Source: Aphanomyces cochlioides (taxonomy: Eukaryota; Oomycota; Saprolegniomycetes; Saprolegniales; Verrucalvaceae). From it: a stretch of 64,000 nt of DNA. Position numbers and translations under genes: made by a program. This document shows, one piece after another, positions 11,689 through 23,500 of the stretch. A model generated the notes under the pieces. The model was not told the origin of the DNA. It saw only the letters and a program-made list of their open reading frames with translations, and did not search any database. Numbering within the stretch: the stretch's first letter is position 1; the number at the start of each line of letters is the position of its first letter. Location: NCBI GenBank assembly GCA_019828595.1, contig JAHQRK010000021.1:930001-994000 (forward strand). The letters run 5' to 3'.

Positions 11689-12910
11689 ATGACTGAGCTT
11701 GGCGCGCTACTGAACAAGCACAAAGCTGACATTACAGCGCTCAAGGATCACCTTCAAGATGTGCTTGAGCCTCAGTATGATGATATTTGGCTTCTCCGCT
11801 TCCTCCTTACCAATGGAAACGTCCAAGATGCCATTGAACCATGCCGCTACACGATTGAATGGCGCAACGCTCGGAAGGATCTCCTCGACCGAGTCCATGC
11901 GGGAGAGATGCCAGCGCTCCATGACCAAGTGACAAAGTTTCAAGTACGAACCTTTAATTTTTGCAAGTTTTGGGAGGCTCACATATGGCAATAGGTTGCT
12001 GGCGAACACAAGTTTACAGGGATATGGCGAGCCGCTCTTCATTGTCCGCATTGGATTGTCCAATTCAAAAGCTCTCATGGAGGTGCTGCCGTTCGATGAC
12101 CTCTTGGAGTATTACATGCTCATTCGAGAGCGGATCTTTCTCCACTGCGACAAGCTCACGCGGGCGACACGCAGTTTTGTTCGGATGATCATCTTGTTGG
12201 ACTTTCAAGGGTTCTCCATCACACGTGGCTACGACCGTCAATTCGCCCAACTCAACGAGGCGACAGGCAGATTCTCCGAAAAGATGTATCCCCAACTCCT
12301 CGGACGCACTGTGTTCCTCAACACGCCAAGTGCCGTTCCATGGATGATCAAGCTGCTCAAGCCACGGACGAGTGATCAAGTGGCCGAGGGAAAGTTCTTT
12401 TGTCCTGGCGGGAGAGACATTTCTGCTTGTCCATTCGTGTCGTCGTATCTCGGGCTCGAGGTGAGCTAGCACTGTACGAGGACTATCTCTTACCTTCATC
12501 AGTCGTTGCCGACGTTCTTAGGTGGCTCTTGTACTTGTGGAAATGGCTGCTGCATTGGCAATGTGCCAAACTCCCAAACGATTCCAATCGACGCCGTCGA
12601 CGCGAATGGTCTCACGAGTGTCACCTTGGCAGCACGGACATCTCAGACCATTGATCTTCCAGTGAGCAAAGGGACGGTCGTTAACTATCACTTGGAAGCA
12701 GAAGGCAAGCCTCTCTCCGTGACAGTGGCTCTGGTTGCACCTCCTCAAGATGAGCAGTTTTTCTTGGAGAGACCAATGCTCCAAAAGAGCAATGGCGCCG
12801 TCGTCGGCAAGTGGGCTATCCCTCAAGACGGTATCTTGCAACTCCGAGTCGCGAATGCCCATGCCTTCATGTCTGGTCGCTCTTTCAAGTACAAGTTGAA
12901 TCTTTCATAA
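11689..12910 (+). CDS. Sec14/CRAL-TRIO plus GOLD-like gene 2, right copy
   Basis: Copy of the gene at 8488-9709 with the same translation. The three-exon model is 11689-11943, 12020-12460 and 12503-12910, giving 367 residues. Intron 1 has a closer acceptor at 11994 (aatag) that would keep VAGEHKFT but breaks the frame. The acceptor at 12019 (tttacag) restores GYGEPLFIVRIG in frame. CRAL-TRIO hallmarks and the GOLD-like tail are complete. Cytosolic lipid transfer or sensing is expected from the family. Confidence 0.82.
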
Positions 12911-13470
12911 TCCTCCCAGGCAATAATGAGAATGCTGAGCAACATGTATTGAACTGGGCTTTCATGGGAGGCTGCCACGTCATAGATCCAAATCAAAGAC
13001 TGAACAGCGTCACTTGTCCGTCCCAGCGGCCTTGTGTGCAGCAGAAGTAGACGCATCGAACGCATATTGCCTTGCTGGCTGTGAGGTAAATTGCAATCTC
13101 TCGCATGAAAGCACGACCAAATACTTCACGGCGCGTGTCAGCGTTGCCAAAACTCCAACATTGTTTCAGTTCATCGTGTCAAATCTCGGTTTCCTCTGCA
13201 GCGCAGCCTCTGTCCTACGATTTCGCTCTTGGAGAATTTGTAGGTGCAAGTACTTGTGGGTTTCGTGCTGAGCCGTAGCTTGTCCAAGTGTTTTATCCGT
13301 GGATTGTGCTGAATATGCCTTGTTGACCACGTGAAGACTATGGAGAACATGGAGTCCCCCTTCGTTCAGTGACGCTTTGGCAAAATCGAGTTGTTGATAT
13401 TACAGATTGCACTTCAGATGCTTCGACGCTAATACCCATTGTCAACGAGGAAACATCGGTGTTGAGGAAA

Positions 13471-14681
13471 TTACAGCACACTCCACTTGTACTTGATGGT
13501 GCGACCGCGCAAAAATGCGTGGACATTGGCAACTTGAAGCTGCAGGATGCCATCTTGAGGAATGGCCCACTTGCCAACCACAGCACCATCGCTTTTTTGA
13601 AGCAGTGGTTTCTCCAAAAGGATTGTTTCGTCTTGTGAAGGAGCTACGAGCGCCACGGTCACTGATAGAGGTTTACCCTCTGCTTCCAAGTGGTATTCGA
13701 CCACCATCCCTTTGCCAACTGGAACGTCAATCGTTTGCGATGACCGTGCGGCCAAGGTGACACTTGTCAGGCCATCTGCATCGACTGCACTGATTGGAAC
13801 TGTTTGAGAATTTGGCACGCTACCAATACAGCACCCATTCCCACAGGTGCAGGAACCGCCCAAGAACGTTGGCAAATTCTAGATATAGATGAAAAGATAG
13901 TCCAAGTTGTGAAGTGTACCTCGAGCCCCAGGTATGAAGATACAAATGGACAAACAGAGGCGTCGGTCCCGCCAGGGCAAAAACACATTTTCTCGACGGA
14001 TCGAGCACTCATAAGTGGCTTCATGAGCTTGAATATCCATGGAAAGACGGATGGGGTGTTCAAAAAGACACTGCGGCCCAGCAGCTGGGGATACATCTTT
14101 TCAGAGAGCCTGCTCGTTGCACCGTTCAACTGGGCAAATCGCCGATCTTGGCCACGAGTGAGAGAAAACCCTTGGAAATCCAAGACGCCGACCATTTTCA
14201 CCAATTTCCCCGTAGACCGCGTGAGCTTGTCGCAGTGGAGGAAGATGCGTTCGCGGGTCAGCATGTAGTATTCCAATAGATCATCAAAAGGCAGGGCATC
14301 CATGAGTGCTTTTGGATTGCACAATCCAATGCGGGCAATGAAGAGTGGTTCGCCATGCTTTGTAAACTTGTGTTCACCCGCAACCTATCATCAATTTCAC
14401 CTCAGACCGCACGGAACCGGCAATACCTGGAACTTTGTCACTTGGTCATGGAGTGCTGGCATTTCACCCGCTCGAATACGATCGAGGAGTTGTTTTCGCG
14501 CGCTTCTCCATTCAATCGTGAAGCGGCATGGTTCCACTGCATCTTGGACACTTCCATTGCTGAGGAGGAAGCGGAGGAGCCAGATATCATCGTATTGCGG
14601 CTGGATCACGTCTTTCAGGCGGTCCTTGAGCGCTGCAATGTCGGCTTTATGCTTCTCCAGCAGCGTCTCCAACTCGGTCAT
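13471..14681 (-). CDS. Sec14/CRAL-TRIO plus GOLD-like gene 1, right copy, intact
   Basis: Intact version of the left gene 1. Three exons (introns 14385-14426 and 13879-13919) give 375 residues. Order: N-terminal helical region (residues 1-85), CRAL-TRIO lipid-binding fold (about 86-260, with VLDFQGFSL, SVFLNTPSVFPW and LPTFLGG), a short Cys-rich linker (GGSCTCGNGCCIG), then a GOLD-like beta domain to the end. The reading GLCNPKALM is continuous where the left copy has its 2-bp insertion. Probably a lipid-transfer or phosphoinositide-sensing protein in the cytosol. Confidence 0.88.
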
Positions 14682-14804
14682 GTGATTGCTTTGTCGCGGG
14701 ATTCCAAATGAAGACTGAAGAGTTCAAGAAAGGCCATAATCTTGGTCAAAATAGCTATCAAAATAGCTATCAAACTATTTTGACTGCGTTTTTGTATGGA
14801 AGAC

Positions 14805-15698
14805 ATGGAGAGACCGCTGAACTTACGGACACTGGATGAAGAAACAATCGCGCGGCAATTGGAAGCTGAAGGACGATTGCGATTCAAGAGGACTTATTCA
14901 GGTCGAGATCGTTCTTTGATGTGCGTCCTGGTTAATGAGACGCAGATAATTTAGACAAACGCGGCAATTGGCATTGAAAATCGACAATTGTTGAGTGTCA
15001 CTCGCATTGTCTCCATTGGGCAGAAGAGTTCGTTCGACGCGGGTCTTGACATCCGCTAGAGAAGACCACCATGGATATCTGAGCTGAAGTTTAAAGAAGC
15101 AACGTCCCCCTCATGTCTGGGCAATTCAAGGGGAGAGAGATACTTCGCTGAATCCAAAGCTGTCAACATCGAAGGACTTTCAAGTTGTTGACGAGAATCA
15201 CATCAAAGAGCGCAGGCTGGGCGTCTCCCAGGGGCGAAGTTCTCGTTGGCAAACTCAGGCTATTCAAGCAGCACTTCCGATCCGAGCTCATCAAGTCGCA
15301 GGCTCTCTAACGCTTCACTCGCCATCAAGATTCTATCATGCCAACCGCACGTTTATCAATGTTGTTCGTTCCTCCATCAGCTGTTTCCAGTCCTCTGTCA
15401 GCTCCAAACTAGATCTCCCATTACTAGTAACACATTGCCACAAATCGACGGCGATGTCATTGCAGGACGACGACCGACGGCGTCATCGAGTGGACTCCAA
15501 TAGCAGCCAATGCTGTCGTGGGCACTCTCTGGAACATTTTCGATCGACTGCATACTCAACCTCTCATCTCGGCGTCGGTACAGAGAAATGATCACCGCTG
15601 TGCTCTCCGTGTAGAGGCAGTCCTTGCTTGGATCACGCTGTGTCGTCCACCTTGTCGCAGATGGAGATTCCACGTCGAGCTTATCCTCTAAACTTATA
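14805..15698 (+). other. Remnant of an unrecognised gene beside the right arm
   Basis: An ATG at 14805 opens 49 codons (MERPLNLRTLDEETIARQLE...) ending in TAG at 14952. The spacer copy of the same stretch has TGG there and stays open, so this copy looks truncated. Further on, the plus frame at about 15466-15650 (DGVIEWTPIAANAVVG...) is also coding-like but not joined by a clear splice. No family is recognised. The region ends at the TIR of the split MITE. Confidence 0.35.
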
Positions 15699-15840
15699 CT
15701 ACTCTGGTCCGAAATAATTGCTACAGTTACATTCTCTACAGAATTTTTTTCAAAAATCATCGAAATATTCAACGATGATTGGCTTAGTAGACAGCTTAGT
15801 GTGATGCCGGAAAAGTCAAGCCAACAATGACTACAAGGTG

Positions 15841-17198
15841 GGCACAACTTTACTTTAGCCCCCGGTTGCTGTTTTAAACACAACAACTCAGCACAAAGTA
15901 GATAATACATCCGGATACACATACCACACCTCAGCCACCAATTTATCCGGATAATATCCGGATACTCCAGAGTGGAGTTTGACCACCCATTTCTGCCAAA
16001 AACACACACAGCCACAAAATTTTTATATTGAAATTTGTATACCAGTTTACTTCATTCCCCGTGAAAGTGGGCCAGTATCGGAGTCATTTGGCATTTCACT
16101 TCGCTATCTTCCAAGTTTTCAACCAGCAGCGTCATGTATGAGTTGGCAGATCGATTCGATGTGACATTAAGTTGTCCGCTGACCTGTTCCGCTGGTGTTG
16201 TCGTCGGAACGGCTGTGATTCAGAGCGGAGTGTGAGGCAAAATACTGGCTCAAATCTGCCCATGTCATCGATTATCCGACTTCTATTCTACTGGGCTACT
16301 ATGAAGCCATCACGACAGGCGATAGAAGATCTTGCTTTGTCGTCGAAAACGGCGACCTCGTGGTTTAAGTTTTGCCTGGAATCTGCTCGAAGGAAATGAG
16401 GGCATGCAATGTAAAGGTACCTCTTTGATTTGATACTTCAATCTGTATTAATTTTGACAATGTATTAGATTAGAGGAGTTGGTTCGGTGGTCGAGATTGA
16501 CGAGACGTCTCTGAAGAAAAAATCCAAATATGGGCGAGGGACTCAGCACGACGACCGTTGGCTCTTTGGTGGTGTTGACAGAACGACCAACAAGTGGTTT
16601 GGCGTGCTGGTCTACAACGACAGAACAAAGCACTCTCATGCCCATCATCGAGAAACACATTACCGAAGGTAACTATTTTGACAGTTTATAATTAACTGAT
16701 AAACTTAGGAACGACTATTGTGTCCAACAAATTTGCGTCGTAGTATCGACCAACGAGCGCCTTACTCTTGCCAACACACCATCGCTTCGGCACATGAGGT
16801 ATACCCACATGTGGGCCAACCATTCGAACAACTTTGTCAATCCAGACAATGGTGCCCACACCCAGCGAATCGAAGGGGTGTGGGAAGTGCCATCAAACAA
16901 TACCCCAAAGCAATGCGAGGATTGAGAGGTGAGCAGTTGCAATCTTACCTCGACATGTTCATGTGGCGCAATTGGTACTTTCCAGCAAATGCAACAGGTA
17001 TCATGTATTTCAAGGGATTAGTCATAGCTATGTGTAAATATCCATAATACATTCGTCTTCTTGGTTCTGCTTCTGCGAGAGATCAAAATGACACTTTGGC
17101 ATTCCTACGTATCCGGATAATTATCCGGATGTATTATTTACTTTGTGGTGAGTTGTTGTGTTTAAAACAGCAACCGGGGGTTAAAGTAAAGTAGTGCC
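15841..17198 (+). mobile_element. Merlin/IS1595-type DNA transposon in the 5' LTR
   Basis: The 1358-bp element has long TIRs: both ends read GGCAC(A/T)ACTTTACTTTA, then CCCGGTTGCTG..., continuing to an ATCCGGAT-rich inner part about 75 bp in. The target duplication is acaaggtg (15833-15840 and 17199-17206). The 3' LTR shows the unoccupied site at about 29589-29596. The 8-bp duplication, GG-starting TIRs and an ISXO2-like transposase together point to the Merlin superfamily, the eukaryotic relatives of IS1595. Confidence 0.88.
16172..17050 (+). pseudogene. Merlin (ISXO2/IS1595-like) transposase, degenerate
   Basis: Fragments in order: an N-terminal part rich in Cys and Arg (WCCRRNGC, SVRQNTGSNL). 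Then the ISXO2 core start VVEIDETSLKKKSKYGRG with LFGGVDR (from about 16483). Then the LMPIIEKHI equivalent at about 16640. Then, after a short intron, TTIVSNK, where the family normally has SD. Last, HMWANHSNNFVNPD with HTQRIEGVWE, and YLDMFMWRNW (about 16965). Reading them needs at least three frame changes and crosses a TAG. The middle catalytic Asp appears as Asn. The copy is therefore dead as a transposase source. Confidence 0.8.
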
Positions 17199-17418
17199 AC
17201 AAGGTGCCCTCGCTAGCCAAGAGCCAGCGCTTGGAAGAACCGTATATCTTGGATTCCACATCCTTGGCGAGATTCCGCGGATTAGTCAAGCAAACCAGCC
17301 GTCCCCATGAAGCATACAAACTCTAAGATATCGCCAGACATGGATACCACATGGAGTCAGACTCCACCAGATGGTCACCGAATAGATCCCCCAGACTTCG
17401 CTATGAAGCTGCTCCACC

Positions 17419-18655
17419 TATAGATGCGCTCGATTGAAATTTTTATAAAAAGCAAATATACAGCGCAACACGATCGCTTATCAAGCACTCGGTGCGCTCG
17501 ATTGATTTTCTCTTCCCATTGGATGAAATAGAACTTGCAGTATAATCTATAAGATTATACCTTTGTATTATCAATATAGTGCAAAATATAAACTTACGAA
17601 GTTGTTCTGTATCTTGAAAACATGATATTTCGTGCCTCATTCAGTTGCAACCAATATAGTGCTGTACTGAAAAAAAACTTATACTACTCTGGAATATAAT
17701 ATAAGCAGGTTTGTCGTCAGATCGTGGAACAAAATATAAGGCGGTTTAATACAAACGCCTATATATTGTTTCCCATTACACATGACTCCACCCAGTTCGA
17801 ATCATAAGACTACAGTAGGTGTACAAATTCCGATATAAAATCTACTGTATAATGACGTGCACTCCTTATCATCAAATGACCGACACTCTGAATACTTGAA
17901 AATTGTATTTGGACATACCCAAATCTTGAAGTTTGTATAGCTTGTGAATTGATTCATATCTCATGAGTGATTGTTCAAAAATTCATCGAAACAAAAACTA
18001 ATGGATTCCTTGAGATATGATTCGCTATTTTATACCCACTTGGAAGAATTTTGGCCATTTTTGACAAACTTTGGCACCTTTGAACCAAAACCGGATTCCA
18101 GAGTAGTAGCGAATTTTAATCACGAATTATGCTTGCTCTATCACCTTCCAGTCGCAAAAATCCTCAAGCTATAGGCTTCAATAATGAGGTTCTGGCGCAC
18201 GAGGTCCCGCATGGATCGAAGCCAATGATGTTCTGGTTGCCAGTAGGTTGTGTTGCTCTGACCAAATTTGACCACAACATTCCATCAGTTAGACCATGCT
18301 ATCCCTTAGACATTCTGCTAATAGACCTCGTATGATCCCCATCCTTCAAATAATAGCATTATGACATAGAAGTCAGAGTGGTCTCAAGTTGTGTTGGTTG
18401 AAGAAAGGACAGGGAGTGTATTATATGCATTGAGCTTAGAAATACATAGATTGTATTTCTTAGGTCAATGCATATAAAACTCTCAGTTCACAGGTTCACA
18501 AATGCAGTCATTTCCAGGATTTTATTTCATACAAATTCCAATATGCCAAGTGCACAAAATTGAAAAAATATCAAACATGTCGAAAATATCAAGCGCGCTT
18601 TAAAGCGCTTGAAAGCGCGTTCGCTTTAATCGCATAAAAAGCACACGCATCTATA
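17419..18655. mobile_element. Non-autonomous DNA element with 8-bp TSD in the 5' LTR
   Basis: The 1237-bp insertion has short TIRs (TATAGATGCG and its inverse) and target duplication gctccacc (17411-17418 and 18656-18663). The empty site is in the 3' LTR near 29806-29813. Subterminal repeats are visible: tgcgctcgattga twice on the left, GCGCTTTAA-type motifs on the right. No transposase is encoded. 8-bp duplications with short TIRs fit hAT-like elements but do not prove it. A long imperfect hairpin lies at about 18421-18482. Confidence 0.75.
17684..18106. mobile_element. Possible 423-bp MITE nested in the 8-bp-TSD element
   Basis: CTACTCTGGAAT at 17684 is repeated inverted at 18095-18106, with TA outside both ends. 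The first nine bases equal the TIR start of the split MITE at 15699, so it may belong to the same family. The TIR is short, so this is tentative. Confidence 0.45.
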
Positions 18656-19169
18656 GCTCCACCAAGCAATTTGCGCAAACAGCATGTTGCACCCGACTCA
18701 ACAAGACATTCGAACAGCGTGAGCCGCGCAGACCAACCAAAACAAGTACCCAGGATAGATTAACTTTGAATTCACTCTTCTTTTTGCCTCGCTTACCAAT
18801 CCTGTGAGTTTGCGGCGTGGCCAGAAGCGTACCCAAGTCCAAGACAGCTTAGTGAGTTCCGCCGGCTGCCTCGTGAGAAGCCAACACCGATTGTTATCTT
18901 TCCCCATTGCCCTGCATCAACGTCAGCCGCAGCTAGACGTAGTACTTGGGCCACAGTACAACCTCCTCCGAAGTCTCACGCATACGCGAGTGTCCCTACG
19001 TGCCTCCAAGGAAGAATCCGACTCCAACTTTCTGTCCAACCTTGCCCTCTATCAACCTTGCTTGCTGCTCCGGGTGTCTGCGTTGATCTTGGTCCCACCT
19101 AAGATCCAGTCTATCGACAACCCCTTCTAATTTTCTTGCGGCTACGACCTACATTCCCGTTCCCACAAG

Positions 19170-19189
19170 TGGTGCCACGAACCGGGACC
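19170..19189 (+). promoter_or_regulatory. Putative primer binding site of the Gypsy element
   Basis: Two bases after the 5' LTR the sequence reads TGGTGCCACGAACCGGGA. It starts with TGG as expected for pairing to a tRNA 3' CCA end. Which tRNA primes is not clear from the sequence alone. Confidence 0.5.
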
Positions 19190-19223
19190 GAGGATCAAGA
19201 GTAGCTCACCCCTTGCGACCAGC

Positions 19224-20573
19224 ATGGTTGATTCTGCTATCACAAACCACAACTTATCTACGGCTGAAGTCCCCTTAGCCGAGCTGAACCCTCACGCCAG
19301 TGTGATCTCCAACGAAGATCCACGCGCTCTGTTGAGGGAAGAGCCCGTGTCCACGCACCCCTTTGTGCAAAATATCCCCTCGACCGTGAATGGACCCTCC
19401 CTCGCGTCCAACACCACGCGCCGAAACTTTGGCAGCCTTGCTGCATCCGAGCACGAAGATCATCAGCGACCTGACGACGTTGTAACACGCGCCGATATGC
19501 TGGCGCTTTTCCGTGCTCAGAGCGAGAATTTGATTGCGCTCATTCATCGCTCACGAAAACACCCCCTGGAAGACGAATTCGACCACCCAGATGACCCCGA
19601 CGATGAACCTCCTCCAATTGGAAGACGAATCGAAGGAAACCGAGTCCAAATCCTGCCTGTGGAGTCCTTGCCAACGTTTAAAGGCGACTCAGAAGGAAGA
19701 GACGCCGCCGGAGCCTGGCTGCAGAGATTTGAAGAGACGGCTGTCTCCTGTGGTTGGACGGATGAAGAAACGAAACGGCGATTCCGCATGCACGTGGCCC
19801 GGCCTGTGCAAGACTGGTTCGCACAACTTGATTCCCGCTACAAGGTCAAATGGCACACTATCCGATCGCGTTTTGTCAAAGAATTTGTGCAGAGTCCAAT
19901 CCCAAACGAAGAGATCTATTACACCATGAAGCAGCGTCCTGGAGAATCCAACAAAGCTTACCTATTCCGCTTCAATGCCGCTGCACGAAAGATCAACCTA
20001 GACTACGTGGGCAATCGAAGGAACCTTCGGCTCCATATCAAGCGATACGCCCGAGCACTAATGGATAAGACATTTGGCGCAACATTACTGTCCATCGGAT
20101 TCCAATCCATGATGAAACGTGAAGAGCATCTCGACACTCAGCGCGAAAATGAAGCCATGAAGGCGTTTGAACATGGAATCAAAGAGTCCGCCTCTCCACC
20201 GATCCCCAGAACCAAAGGCAGGGTTGCCTACATGGAATCGGACTCAATGGATCTAACTGAAGCGTTGCGAGCGGAGATTTACGCTCTTGGACGAGGCCCA
20301 CTCAAACGAGAACTATGCCAAGAGTGCGGCGAAGAACACTACAAGCTGGATGGGAAGTGTTGGGCCAACACGATGTGCTCCTTATGCCAACGCAAAGGTC
20401 ACCCTGACTCCAACTGCTTTAAGGCGTGCGCTATGTGCAAAACTCCAAATTATGCTCCTCACTTGAAGACCGATTTTTGCCCGCGTCAAGCCCAGATGAC
20501 CAAACTCAAAGATCACTTGGAAAGCTTGGGCATTGACGACGTTAATGACCTCCTGGACTGTTTAAAAGTCTAA
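19224..20573 (+). CDS. gag: Gypsy gag
   Basis: A 449-residue open frame. The central part (about 165-300, with AWLQRFEETAVSCGW and VQDWFAQLDSRY) is a retrotransposon gag domain. The C-terminus has a CCHC knuckle CSLCQRKGHPDSNC and two related Cys/His clusters on either side. It forms the particle shell and binds RNA. The frame is undamaged, in contrast to pol. Confidence 0.92.
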   Translation: MVDSAITNHNLSTAEVPLAELNPHASVISNEDPRALLREEPVSTHPFVQNIPSTVNGPSLASNTTRRNFGSLAASEHEDHQRPDDVVTRADMLALFRAQSENLIALIHRSRKHPLEDEFDHPDDPDDEPPPIGRRIEGNRVQILPVESLPTFKGDSEGRDAAGAWLQRFEETAVSCGWTDEETKRRFRMHVARPVQDWFAQLDSRYKVKWHTIRSRFVKEFVQSPIPNEEIYYTMKQRPGESNKAYLFRFNAAARKINLDYVGNRRNLRLHIKRYARALMDKTFGATLLSIGFQSMMKREEHLDTQRENEAMKAFEHGIKESASPPIPRTKGRVAYMESDSMDLTEALRAEIYALGRGPLKRELCQECGEEHYKLDGKCWANTMCSLCQRKGHPDSNCFKACAMCKTPNYAPHLKTDFCPRQAQMTKLKDHLESLGIDDVNDLLDCLKV

Positions 20574-20584
20574 GTCCGAGGGCC

Positions 20585-23500
20585 TTGCAAAGCCCTAGTT
20601 GCGCCGGACATCGACTGCCACCAACCACCACTGAACAAAAAATGAAAAAAGAAGACAATCAAGAAAACCCCAAGAAACAACATGCATCCAGGCCCGCCAT
20701 AGTGCCCCAAACAAGAGACCAAGCCATAGCTCTGGACAAATTTGAGGAACGATTGCGAGCCAGTGTCCGATTCCTGGCTACCAAGCAAGCATCGGCCGCT
20801 ACTCCACCCGTCATCTCAGAGGAATCCAATGTCAACAGCTTGAGCACCCCTACACCTGTAATCTGGAATATATCAAGTCCATCCCCTACGATTGCCCCGC
20901 AAGTATTCTTCGCCAACGAGGATAGCGCAACTATGCCTCAGCAACTCAGTCTGCTCGCGGGAGAACGACTTGGATTCTGGCGGACCAGCGAAGTGGATCA
21001 CGAAGCTCACTGTCAAGCCTTTCTGGATGCTAAAATACTGAATGAACCGGCTGTGGTTCTTGCCGACACTGGCGCCAACATGAGCGTGCTACACACCCGA
21101 TTCGCCGAACGTCTTGGTTTGCGGGTGGATGCCTCCACCAAGACAGGAATCGATGGATTCGGGAATGGGTCGGCTACTACGGCTGGCACTGTTCCAATCA
21201 AGCTCACCATCGGAGATGGATTAACCTACTTCTTCACAGTTGCCGTTTGCGACTTTGGATGTCGGATTCCACGCTATCCTTGGCATGGACATGGACTTCT
21301 TGGAGAAGGCAGGCATGATCATTGACACTGTGAAGCGTGAAATCCAACTCCCGGATGACAACTGGATTCCATTGGTGCTGCAACCCATCAAGTACCGACG
21401 AGGAAGAGTCGACACCGTCAAGACTCCACGACAGATACAACTCCAGCCTGGAGACAGCGCCTACATCAAATTACCAACTCCAAGACCAGGACTGACCAGT
21501 GCACCGGAATTTTGGGTCCAGCGAGGAGCCCGATGGGTTACCACTGCCATTATCGATGACTCGGGCACGCCTAGGTCATATCAAGTCACCAATGTGGGAA
21601 ACTCGCTACTAGTGTTGCCACCTCATTCAGTTGTTGGAGCCATCTCTGCTCCAGGTGACCGACCCAATGATTATACCATGGTGCGCACCAACAGTCTGCG
21701 GTACAAAGAATGGAAGGCTGTAGCCTATGAAGGAAGTTACTCAACGCGGTACCAACGAATGCGAGACCAAGTCATGGTGGGTGAGTGTCCTGAAATGCCT
21801 TACACGGACAGACCACCAAGAGCTCCCCCAGAAGCACTCCTAACTCAGTCAGGAATTAGAAGACTGACCCAAAGAGAGGCTGACGCCAAACCTGGAGACG
21901 TCGACGCAAGAAAAGACTTGGTTGGAGAAGACGGAAATGAAGCAGTACTGGTGGACGACTCCACCAGGCAGGAGTCCAACTTCTCATACTTCACCACAGA
22001 ACATCACCGTGGGCTCCCTCCTCCAAGTATCTTTACCTTGCAGGCGCCTCCTCCTGATCTTGATCAAAAGACACTACCTTCGGAAGTGGTCATCAGAGAA
22101 GGGGTCGATCTGACATCAGAAGAGATGGAGAGTCTCTCATTCCAGAGATTCCCCCTCAAGTGCCTTTCGATATGGACCAACTGGACTACGGGGAAGTCGG
22201 ACAATCCGAAGAAGAACGACAGCAGATGCGCGAAGTGATTGACAAATACAAGGCATACTTCATCCGGTCTGGGAACGGCATCCCACCTCCAGCGCGAGGA
22301 ACTGTTTGCGACATTGACGTGGGATCAGCTAAACCCATCGCCCACCGGCCGAGACGAGTCCGCCCTGAACACCTCCAAAAGCTGTTTGAATTACTCCGAG
22401 GACTCCTCAGCTATGGACTCATCACCTTCTCCAACTCTCAGTGGGCGTCCCCAATTGTAATCGTACTCAAGAAGGGTGGATCTGACATCCGACTCTGCAT
22501 CGACTACCGTGGAATCAACGACCTCCAGGAACTGATGAGGTCCCCAATGCCTACCTTGGACGCCATGCTATCAGGCTTCCATGCGGTGCAGTGGCTCCTA
22601 TCCCTCGACAATGCCAGTGGTTTCTGGGTGGTGCGTGCCACCAAACGAGCACGACTCATTAGCGCTTTCATTTGCCCTTTGGGACACTTTGAGTGGACAC
22701 GTATGGGTCAAGGATTGAAGAATGCGCCGATGATCTATCAAAGAATGATCACTAATGCGCTCTATGGCTTTGTCGATCTGCCGCCGGGAATGAACGAGGT
22801 TGACGAAGACGGTGAGCCCCGAGACATGTTCCAAATCGGTCATGTGCGCGATGCCTCCTCGATGCCAGCCCCAGCAAACCGACCCTCGTTTGTTGATGAC
22901 ATCAGCGATGGGGCGGATTCGTGGACTGGAGTCGTGAACCTCACAGATCGCATTCTGCAACGATTAACCTACTTCAACATCAGCATCAGCGCCCTCAAAA
23001 GCAAGTTTGGGAAATCAGTGGTCGATTTCTTGGGGCATCTTATCTCACGGGAGGGAATCCATGCCAAACCTCGAGGACTCCAACAAGTCCTCCAGATGCC
23101 TTTCCCTAAGTCGCTTCGAGCCATGCAGTCCTTTCTGGGATCCATCAACGTTTACTCCAGATTTATCGAAAACTACTCCATCAAGGCCAGTTGCTTATAC
23201 GAGATACCAGATGACCAATTACGACAAGGGTCTGTCTCCTCGGCTGCTTTGGATGCGTTCGATGAGCTCAAACGTGCCTACGCTAGCACTCCAGTCCTCA
23301 AGCACGCTAATCCGAACCTTCCCTTCCACGTGCTGCTCTACGTCACGAACTGGGCCATATCGGCCACCCTATGTCAAGAACATGATGGACTCCTCCATCC
23401 AGTGCGATTCTGTGGACGTGTCCTCAAAGGTGGCGAACCTCGCTACGAGCACTGGGAAAGGGAGATTCTGGCTCTTCTACACGTCCTCAAGGTCTGCTTC

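Larger units (their letters stand above)
11065..14811. repeat. Right arm of 3.75 kb inverted duplication
   Basis: Reverse-complement copy of 6584-10333. Its outer border (ending tatggaagacatggaga) and inner border (starting caacttcctcttgc) are sharp. It carries the intact gene 1 and the second copy of gene 2. Confidence 0.92.
15800..19167 (+). repeat. 5' LTR, interrupted by two DNA transposons
   Basis: Removing the two insertions and one copy of each 8-bp duplication leaves 757 bp, against 756 bp for the 3' LTR. The sequences are very similar, with scattered substitutions. The pieces are 15800-15840, 17207-17418 and 18664-19167. Confidence 0.93.

Noticed and set aside
6584..14811. Sec14 palindrome as a classical transposon
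   Set aside because: No terminal inverted repeats, no target duplication and no transposase; the flanks show duplication with inversion instead.
15398..16015. 205-codon minus-strand frame
   Set aside because: It crosses the MITE end, the LTR start and the Merlin TIR, so its open length is accidental.
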